Of a DNA stretch of 5,776 nucleotides, positions 1-4,819 are shown piece by piece. Position 1 is the first letter of the stretch; the number at the start of each line of letters is the position of its first letter. The position numbers and the translations under genes are program-made. A model generated the notes under the pieces. That model was given only the letters and a program-made list of their open reading frames with translations. It was not told the DNA's origin and searched no databases. The stretch is from Verrucomicrobiota bacterium (GTDB lineage Bacteria > Verrucomicrobiota > Verrucomicrobiia > Verrucomicrobiales > Akkermansiaceae): contig VFJU01000090.1 of NCBI GenBank assembly GCA_009885905.1, forward strand, positions 1 through 5,776, in the 5' to 3' direction.

Positions 1-107
1 ATCGTTTTGATTTTATCATCATCCGCAGCAAATCCCAATGCCGAAGCTCCCATCCATGCACCCGCGCCACGGAGAAACTGTCGTCTTGTGTGTATCAATA
101 AATTCAC
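1..107 (-). CDS. 5' end of a gene for a Tat-exported protein, function unknown (partial)
   Basis: An open frame begins with GTG at 107 and runs off the left edge of the window; 35 codons are visible. Seen: residues 7-13 read TRRQFLR, matching the twin-arginine consensus S/T-R-R-x-F-L-K. A weakly hydrophobic Gly/Ala-rich stretch follows (residues 14-28), then an acidic DDDK segment that would be the start of the mature protein, with likely cleavage near residues 27-28. Known: such leaders direct folded, often cofactor-containing, proteins through the TatABC translocon to the periplasm. An in-frame TAA lies just upstream of the GTG, so no longer N-terminus is possible. A TTG at 98-96 preceded by GGTGA is an alternative start. 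The gene is transcribed divergently from the transporter gene. Too little is present to name the family. Confidence 0.72.
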   Translation of the reverse strand, partial: MNLLIHTRRQFLRGAGAWMGASALGFAADDDKIKT

Positions 108-137
108 CAGTTTTTTTTAAACAGAGTACGTGGGGAT

Positions 138-166
138 AGCAAGCCAGAGAAAATTCATCGCTTGCT
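138..166. repeat. Short inverted repeat in the divergent intergenic region
   Basis: AGCAAG (138-143) and CTTGCT (161-166) are perfect 6-bp arms separated by 17 bp, immediately ahead of the earliest possible transporter start. It could be an operator half-site pair for the transporter or for the divergent Tat-leader gene, but 6-bp arms are short enough to arise by chance. No convincing -35/-10 pair was recognised in 108-169; that interval also holds a T8 tract at 111-118. Confidence 0.2.
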
Positions 167-169
167 GGG

Positions 170-1165
170 TTGGCACAAAAAAAGCATCCTCACGCAAATC
201 TAATGGCTCCTCTTCTCCTCATTATCGCCTGCATTCTCTGGGCGATCAGTTTTCCCTTAATGAAAGCACTCCACTTGGAACAATCCTCGCGACTGCCTGA
301 ATTGTCGACCTTGTTTCTCGCATCGTGGTTGCAACTCACACGCTTTGGTCTCGGGGCATTCATCCTCCTACCATGGGTGCTTCTCAATAAATTGCCTTCA
401 CGTAATGAAATACGCCAGGGCATGATACTCGCTTTTTTCGGTGGAACTGGCATGTGGCTTCAAGCCGACGCACTCGCATACACCGACGCTTCAACCTCAG
501 CCTTTCTCACTCAAGCCTATTGCATTTTGCTTCCACTGTTCGCTTGTATCAAATCCCGCAAAACACCCACCCTACGTGTGATCGTAGCGACTGTTCTCGT
601 CATCACTGGCGCGGCATCCCTCGCCGGCCTACGTCCAGGCCATCTCAATCTTGGGCGTGGAGAAATCGAAACCTTGTGCGCGGCATTTTTTTTCACGTTT
701 CAAATTATTTCGTTAGAAAATCCACAATACACCGACAACCGTGGATCTGCCGTCACGTTCATCATGTTTCTAAGCATCGCGATACTGTTCGTACCAATCA
801 CAGTCAGCGTTGCACCAAATGCAGAAGCTTTTTTCACTGCTGGTGCATCGATCTCAGCACTTACCATCGTAGGCTGCCTCTCCGTCTTCAGCTCAGTAGG
901 TGCCTATCTCATCATGAATACTTGGCAACCAAAAGTGCCAGCAACCGAAGCCGGATTGATCTATACCATGGAACCAGTCTTCACCGCGCTTCTCGTATTA
1001 TTCCTGCCAGCCATGCTCGGTAAATTCATCAAAACAACTTATCCAAACGAACAAATGACACAAGCGATCCTAACCGGCGGAGGAATGATTCTGGCTGCCA
1101 ACATTCTCATGCAGTGGCGCCGAACACCACATTTGCCTGCAGCCGGTCCTTCTTCAGGAATCTAA
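170..1165 (+). CDS. EamA/DMT-family transporter (RhaT/YdcZ-like drug/metabolite permease)
   Basis: A 331-residue inner-membrane permease of the drug/metabolite transporter superfamily, substrate unknown. About ten hydrophobic helices are visible, near residues 13-33, 46-71, 84-104, 107-127, 134-154, 165-183, 193-213, 228-250, 260-282 and 297-315. They form the usual two five-helix EamA repeats. Family signatures are ALAYTDASTSAFLTQ at the helix 3/4 junction and EAGLIYTMEPVFTAL in helix 9, the matching position of the second repeat. Length is normal for the family, with slightly long loops after helices 1 and 9. The start is uncertain. TTG at 170 is the first possible start after an in-frame TAG at 137. 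ATG at 203 gives a 320-residue protein starting just before helix 1 and is equally plausible; neither has a good Shine-Dalgarno. It stands alone on the plus strand, divergent from the Tat-leader gene and convergent with the cox block. Confidence 0.88.
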   Translation: MAQKKHPHANLMAPLLLIIACILWAISFPLMKALHLEQSSRLPELSTLFLASWLQLTRFGLGAFILLPWVLLNKLPSRNEIRQGMILAFFGGTGMWLQADALAYTDASTSAFLTQAYCILLPLFACIKSRKTPTLRVIVATVLVITGAASLAGLRPGHLNLGRGEIETLCAAFFFTFQIISLENPQYTDNRGSAVTFIMFLSIAILFVPITVSVAPNAEAFFTAGASISALTIVGCLSVFSSVGAYLIMNTWQPKVPATEAGLIYTMEPVFTALLVLFLPAMLGKFIKTTYPNEQMTQAILTGGGMILAANILMQWRRTPHLPAAGPSSGI

Positions 1166-1168
1166 CTA

Positions 1169-1486
1169 TTACTCAAAATCGAAGCCTTTACGTCGAATCG
1201 GCCGCAAGCGGAAACGCCCACCATTGATCCGACGAACTGGATCAAACACAGAGTCCATGCCAACAGATTTGATTTCGCAGACTTGGGCCATCAGTTCTCC
1301 AAGACGACCTTTCGGGAACCCCTTCCCCATGAACCAGCACAAATATTCTTGTGGCAAATCCATAATGGGAACCCCAGATGGTGGATAAGACTTAATTCCA
1401 AACTTACCGAAGGGCATCCGAGTATTACCTATCTCGATCAGAAGATTACGGAAGTCATCGCAATCGATTTCAGTAAAATCAGCCAC
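1169..1486 (-). CDS. DUF3820 family protein (QSregVF_b-type small protein)
   Basis: A 105-residue soluble protein. Seen: the core TRMPFGKFG (residues 22-30), then IMDLPQEYLCWF (41-52) and GKGFPKGRLGELMAQV (54-69), ending in FDPVRR (81-86). These are the hallmarks of DUF3820 (PF12843), a family named after a putative quorum-sensing-regulated virulence factor but without an established biochemical role. The insert with SYPP and GVP between GKFG and the DLP motif matches the longer variant of the family. The tail is basic (residues 85-100). The start is GTG at 1486, only 9 nt after the coxB stop and in the same frame, without a Shine-Dalgarno, so translation probably depends on coupling to coxB. 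It is probably the last gene of the cox transcript. Placement there suggests co-transcription, not necessarily an oxidase function. Confidence 0.85.
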   Translation of the reverse strand: MADFTEIDCDDFRNLLIEIGNTRMPFGKFGIKSYPPSGVPIMDLPQEYLCWFMGKGFPKGRLGELMAQVCEIKSVGMDSVFDPVRRINGGRFRLRPIRRKGFDFE

Positions 1487-1495
1487 TAGAATTAA

Positions 1496-2290
1496 CTAGT
1501 TCTGCGTGCTCGCCACGGCCGGTAGTTTACTGCTGTGCAATTTGAGCGCAGTATCTGTTTGATCTTTAAACCAGGAGTCATAACGCGCCTGAGACATCAC
1601 TTCCATCGATCCAACCATGTTTGCATGACCCTCGCCGCAAAGCTGAGCACAGACAACGAAAGTCTCTAACGTTTTAATTGGGGTGAACCACATCGGAATC
1701 TCGCGACCCGGGATTGCATCCTGTTGAATACGCATTGGGACAATCGCATAGTTGTGAATCACATCCTTCGTACCGATGTTGAGAACCGCAGGTTGATTCA
1801 CCGGGAGCTTAAGAATAGGACTGGTGAAGTCGTCCAAGGCATTTGGGTCGGTGTAATCGATTCCAAGATCATTGGTGCCCGAAATCAAATTCGGATCGAT
1901 TCTGCCAAATTTGTTATCTGCACCTGGGTAATGATAAGTCCAACCAAACTGCCAACCGACCACACGGACACGAACCGGATTAAGACTCTGAACTTCTTTC
2001 CAACTATCAACGCGCTCAGCCCATAAGGGAAATGCAAAACCTAACAAAAGAACCGCTTCGATGATAATCACACCAATTTCCAAGTGACTGGAAAGATGGC
2101 TTTTTACGCCTTCATAAGACGCTTTCGGGTTATTTTTATGCCAAAAGCGAAAGATGCAGTAAAAGAAAAATAAAGTCCACCCCACGAAAAGAGCGATCAT
2201 GAACCAATGCACCACATCGATCATGTGATCAACTTGTCCACCATGGGCGGAGAAATTTTCTGGAATACCTAAAAACTTTGAAGGACTCAT
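1496..2290 (-). CDS. coxB: Cytochrome c oxidase subunit II (CuA subunit)
   Basis: The 264-residue CuA-carrying subunit accepts electrons from cytochrome c and passes them to haem a in CoxA. Seen: two N-terminal helices (about 27-50 and 71-90) and no cleavable signal or lipobox. A cupredoxin domain follows. It has the aromatic electron-entry patch GWQFGWTY (112-119), DVIHNYAIVP with CuA ligand His179, and CAQLCGEGHANM supplying Cys214, Cys218, His222 and Met225. The residue giving a backbone carbonyl ligand is Gln216, where Glu is classical. There is no C-terminal haem c domain (no CxxCH), so this is not a caa3-type subunit II. Glu71 corresponds to the Glu at the K-pathway entrance in model enzymes. 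The ATG at 2290 has no Shine-Dalgarno. The gene sits near the end of the cox block, whereas many operons place it first. Confidence 0.95.
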   Translation of the reverse strand: MSPSKFLGIPENFSAHGGQVDHMIDVVHWFMIALFVGWTLFFFYCIFRFWHKNNPKASYEGVKSHLSSHLEIGVIIIEAVLLLGFAFPLWAERVDSWKEVQSLNPVRVRVVGWQFGWTYHYPGADNKFGRIDPNLISGTNDLGIDYTDPNALDDFTSPILKLPVNQPAVLNIGTKDVIHNYAIVPMRIQQDAIPGREIPMWFTPIKTLETFVVCAQLCGEGHANMVGSMEVMSQARYDSWFKDQTDTALKLHSSKLPAVASTQN

Positions 2291-2298
2291 AGTTGTAA

Positions 2299-2320
2299 AA
2301 TGCTAATACTTGAATGCTAA
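2299..2320. repeat. Short direct repeat upstream of coxB
   Basis: AATGCTAA occurs at 2299-2306 and again at 2313-2320 (TTAGCATT on the coding strand), a 14-bp period, inside the 46-bp A/T-rich gap between the 71-aa gene and coxB. It could be a regulator or processing site giving coxB separate expression, or a chance duplication in A/T-rich DNA. Confidence 0.2.
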
Positions 2321-2336
2321 ATTAAAAATGATGCGA

Positions 2337-2552
2337 TCAACTCCGAACCGAGGGATTCACATAGTCATCCGAAAGTGTGGGGTCGAAATGTTGCTTTTGT
2401 CGCTGGGCGATGCGGACCATGAAAAATCCAATGCCACTCAGAATACTCAAAATAACCAATAATAAAAAGAAAATCGACCATCCAGCAGCGTCGCCGCCGC
2501 CATCGATCATCGAGACGCGACAAGTCGAACAAGCGAAGAATTGAATCATCAT
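2337..2552 (-). CDS. Small single-helix membrane protein with N-terminal CxxC, cox-operon associated
   Basis: A 71-residue protein of unknown function. Seen: a short N-terminus with a CxxC pair (CSTC, residues 8-11), a Gly/Asp-rich linker (17-24), one hydrophobic helix (about 25-48), then a basic, polar tail containing RIAQRQKQ (47-54). The positive-inside rule puts the tail in the cytoplasm and the CxxC pair in the periplasm. It resembles small proteins with an N-terminal Cys-x-x-Cys that I recall beside oxidase genes in Verrucomicrobia and Planctomycetes; this is memory, not a search. The Cys pair could bind a metal such as copper, or form a disulfide, which would fit a role in assembling the CuA or CuB sites of its neighbours. 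That role is inference. It begins 12 nt after the 66-aa gene; either of two tandem ATGs (2552 or 2549) could be the start. Confidence 0.72.
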   Translation of the reverse strand: MMIQFFACSTCRVSMIDGGGDAAGWSIFFLLLVILSILSGIGFFMVRIAQRQKQHFDPTLSDDYVNPSVRS

Positions 2553-2564
2553 AAAAGTTAAAGT

Positions 2565-2765
2565 TTAAATGTGAATTCGAGAAATTTTCCGGTAGAAACA
2601 AACTCCGTAAATTGGCATCAAAATAGTTCCGACTACTCCAACCACTCCAAGGATCGTAGCCATCGTTGACGGTTCTGGCGCAAGCATGTATGACCACACT
2701 GCTAGAAACATACACATGAGTGTGCTAAGCGTTACGAAGACAAGATGGAATCCTTTGAGCGACAT
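2565..2765 (-). CDS. Small two-helix membrane protein, cox-operon associated
   Basis: A 66-residue protein of unknown function. Seen: an N-terminal MSLKGFHLVFVTLSTLM followed by a hydrophobic helix (about 7-27), a short turn with Pro and Glu (APEPS, 30-34), a Gly/Val-rich second helix (about 37-58) and a basic end (RKISRIH). This suggests a helical hairpin with both ends in the cytoplasm. The MSLKGFH start looks like a conserved opening of small proteins in oxidase operons of this bacterial group, though I cannot assign a named family. It lies 18 nt after the subunit IV gene and 12 nt before the 71-aa gene. The tight spacing and plausible membrane topology argue that it is a real gene. It may be a minor oxidase subunit or an assembly factor. 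Confidence 0.72.
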   Translation of the reverse strand: MSLKGFHLVFVTLSTLMCMFLAVWSYMLAPEPSTMATILGVVGVVGTILMPIYGVCFYRKISRIHI

Positions 2766-2783
2766 AAGTTTTGAAAGCCAAGG

Positions 2784-3125
2784 TTAGTGACCCGAGTAGA
2801 AAAAGTTATCAAAAATGGGATCACCAAGAGCCAATGCCGTGAGACCAGCAAGACTGCACACCATACATACCCCTGAGCCAAAAAGCCAGTAAACAGCCTT
2901 CTTTTCATGATTGAGGTGCATAAAGATGAATGCAACTAGGAAAGCTTTCGTCGTGGCGATTGTTAGCCCGAGAATACAATCCCACTTGTCAAATCCATGC
3001 TGACCGACGTCCAGCATCGGCACAGTCGCGACTAGCACTGTGATAATCGTTCCAAGGAATAAAATTCCACCGACAAACAAGTATGTCCGAACAGATTTTT
3101 TGATTGCTTCAGGTGTATCAGCCAT
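2784..3125 (-). CDS. Cytochrome c oxidase subunit IV-like protein (COX4_pro family)
   Basis: A 113-residue subunit with three membrane helices (about 13-35, 47-70 and 78-100). The family signature TKAFLVAFIFMHLNHEKK (59-76) closes helix 2: a Lys inside the helix, then FMHL, then a charged loop. This matches the bacterial subunit IV family (PF03626, CyoD/CtaF-like), whose members stabilise the CuB centre or the subunit I/III contact in related oxidases. The length is typical. It starts at ATG 3125, 32 nt after the coxC stop, without a recognisable Shine-Dalgarno, and is followed closely by the 66-aa gene. Position and family agree on an aa3-type oxidase subunit. Confidence 0.9.
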   Translation of the reverse strand: MADTPEAIKKSVRTYLFVGGILFLGTIITVLVATVPMLDVGQHGFDKWDCILGLTIATTKAFLVAFIFMHLNHEKKAVYWLFGSGVCMVCSLAGLTALALGDPIFDNFFYSGH

Positions 3126-3157
3126 TTGATTAGAAATTATAGTTCAAGAATTAGGAA

Positions 3158-4771
3158 TCACATCAAATAAAGAATAGGAAAAACGAAGATCCAGACAAGA
3201 TCGACGAAGTGCCAGAAAAGCCCACCGATTTCTACTCGATTGGCAAGCCACTCGGGGTTTTCCATATACATCTTCCTACCGAAGAATAAGTAGTAAGCCA
3301 AGACCAGCGCTCCACCGATCACGTGCAATCCATGCAAACCGGTGATGGTAAAATAAAGCGCATAGTAAGTATTCCATGCCGGTGTAAACTTTGCAGCAAA
3401 TCCAATTTGATCCCGTGGCACCGATAGATGAGGAAAAGTTTCCTTAGACTCACGTTCACTGTAATCAGGGCCCATGAACTCCTCCTTGAGTTTGATTTTT
3501 TCTTTATCACGGTCGACTCCGTCAGCCTTCGCAACAAAGTCTTTCCAGCCAATTCTGTAGCGCTCTTTGGAAGTTGGCTCACGATTCGGCTTGCCGGTCT
3601 TTTTGTTGATTCCGTATTTATCGATTAGATTCTTCTCAATTTTAGCAACTTGAAGCTTGTTCCATTCCCATGCTTCCTTGGCAAATGCCTCGTTTTTGAT
3701 GAGCCAAGAATTTTCGATGGCCACGATTGGATCGATACCCTTTTTGACCGCTTTCATGGCGAGGAATTGGAAGTCGATGGCATCGACGTAGTGGAAAACC
3801 ATTGGGCTATCTAACAACTTTCCGCCAATCACCGTGTCGTCACGCATACGTGATTGACCGTCGGCCTCTTTGATATCGCGAGGATGGAAATCAAAACGAG
3901 CCGGTGGATTAACCGCAAAAGTAACCGTCGAGACCTCGGTGAGCAATTTCGGAGCTAGAGCATCCGCGTCGATATTCACGTCAGAGGCAATTTGCCATCC
4001 CCGTTTGCCTGGGTTTGCTGCTTTAGCGCTCTTCCATTCCTCACGGAGTGCTGCGGTGCGATAGGCAGCATTATGACTGCGTGCCGCGAGATAGGACTTC
4101 TGGATCTTATTCAAAAGCTCGATCGAGAGAGGATCACCCGCCTTAGCAAGAACTTCAGCAGGTTGCCCTTCTTGTGTCACTGCCGATAGATCTGCAGCAA
4201 GCACCAGTTTCGACTGATGATGTTCAGCCTGAGTTAGAATTTCTTCCACCCATGGCTTATGAAACCGGACGGTGTTAAAAGTGACCTTTTCAGTTTCAAT
4301 AAAAATCAAATTTTCTTCGACCTCCTTGCCATTGTGATCGAGCACAGGCTTTCCGTTCTCTTCTTCTTTTCCAAGGTGGCCCTCAATCACTGAGTAGTCG
4401 GTAAGCCGTAGTGCTTGGTGATGAAACTTCACGTTGTATTCTACGCCTTTGAGAATCATAAAAATCAATGCGCAAAACACCGTGATCCCCATGAAAAATT
4501 GGAATTTTCTCCACTCACGCATTTTCAATGCCGCCCATGCAAACACTACCGTCACCGATGAACCGATCAGCACGAACGTGTTGATCAATCCCGGAAGAAC
4601 CGGAAGCGTGCGCTCGGGCCATGGGTAGTCCGCACCGAGGCGGAGGAAAACATAAGCCGAAAAGAAGCCGCCAAAAAGCATGACTTCTGAGGCTAAAAAC
4701 AACCAGATTGCGATCTTCGAGTTGAAGAGGCCAGTGTCCTTGCGGGGAGTGACGACGTAGGGAATTTCCAT
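3158..4771 (-). CDS. coxC: Cytochrome c oxidase subunit III with a ~340-residue loop insertion
   Basis: A subunit III of the five-helix form, equivalent to helices III-VII of the mitochondrial protein. Seen: helix 1 (about 19-45) with LASEVMLFGGFFSAY, where Glu29 matches the DCCD-reactive Glu of the family. Helix 2 is at about 58-82 (LINTFVLIGSSVT) and helix 3 at about 90-112 (ending LKGVEY). Helix 4 is at about 466-497 (YFTITGLHGLHVIGG) and helix 5 at about 514-536 (GLFWHFVDLVWIFVFPILYL). The membrane core is normal, but the protein is 537 residues where the five-helix form is usually about 200. The excess lies between helices 3 and 4 (see separate entry). The reading frame is unbroken, so this is not a frameshift or pseudogene. 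CoxC stabilises CoxA and helps proton uptake; it binds no metal. Start ATG 4771, 48 nt after coxA, with no Shine-Dalgarno. Confidence 0.95.
   Translation of the reverse strand: MEIPYVVTPRKDTGLFNSKIAIWLFLASEVMLFGGFFSAYVFLRLGADYPWPERTLPVLPGLINTFVLIGSSVTVVFAWAALKMREWRKFQFFMGITVFCALIFMILKGVEYNVKFHHQALRLTDYSVIEGHLGKEEENGKPVLDHNGKEVEENLIFIETEKVTFNTVRFHKPWVEEILTQAEHHQSKLVLAADLSAVTQEGQPAEVLAKAGDPLSIELLNKIQKSYLAARSHNAAYRTAALREEWKSAKAANPGKRGWQIASDVNIDADALAPKLLTEVSTVTFAVNPPARFDFHPRDIKEADGQSRMRDDTVIGGKLLDSPMVFHYVDAIDFQFLAMKAVKKGIDPIVAIENSWLIKNEAFAKEAWEWNKLQVAKIEKNLIDKYGINKKTGKPNREPTSKERYRIGWKDFVAKADGVDRDKEKIKLKEEFMGPDYSERESKETFPHLSVPRDQIGFAAKFTPAWNTYYALYFTITGLHGLHVIGGALVLAYYLFFGRKMYMENPEWLANRVEIGGLFWHFVDLVWIFVFPILYLM
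3383..4423 (-). other. Large hydrophilic insertion domain inside CoxC (residues ~117-463)
   Basis: About 340 residues lie between helix 3 (ending near Phe116) and helix 4 (starting near Asn467), where model subunit III proteins have a loop of roughly ten residues. The segment is rich in Lys, Glu, Asp and Arg, contains no cysteine and no CxxCH, and shows no hydrophobic run long enough to be a membrane helix. It includes strand-like stretches (LIFIETEKVTFNTVRF, 155-170) and a long charged, probably helical part (about 330-435). I recognise no known domain. If the N-terminus is cytoplasmic, as in the family, the loop faces the periplasm, the side where CuA and cytochrome c meet. Confidence 0.85.
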
Positions 4772-4819
4772 GTGTTAGCTTGAAAGCGGGTAATGAGTGA
4801 GTCGCAGATTTTCCTGAAT

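Noticed and set aside
454..1023. A 189-codon open frame on the plus strand inside the transporter gene
   Set aside because: It overlaps a gene with strong family motifs, its product is Arg/His/Ser-rich without domain signals, and it is best explained as an out-of-frame shadow.
1180..1230. Possible intrinsic terminator at CCGCAAGCGG
   Set aside because: Only a 4-bp stem with a 2-nt loop, inside the DUF3820 coding region, and without a T-run.
1496..2290. caa3-type oxidase with a cytochrome c domain on subunit II
   Set aside because: No CxxCH in CoxB or in the CoxC insertion; CoxB ends soon after the CuA motif.
2365..2715. A 116-codon minus-strand open frame spanning the two tiny genes
   Set aside because: It covers both small genes in another frame. 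Their membrane-protein patterns and orderly spacing are more credible than this product.
3158..4771. CoxC as two genes fused by assembly error or frameshift
   Set aside because: One frame is open through all 537 codons, both flanking helix sets are canonical, and the insert has no start or stop at its edges.
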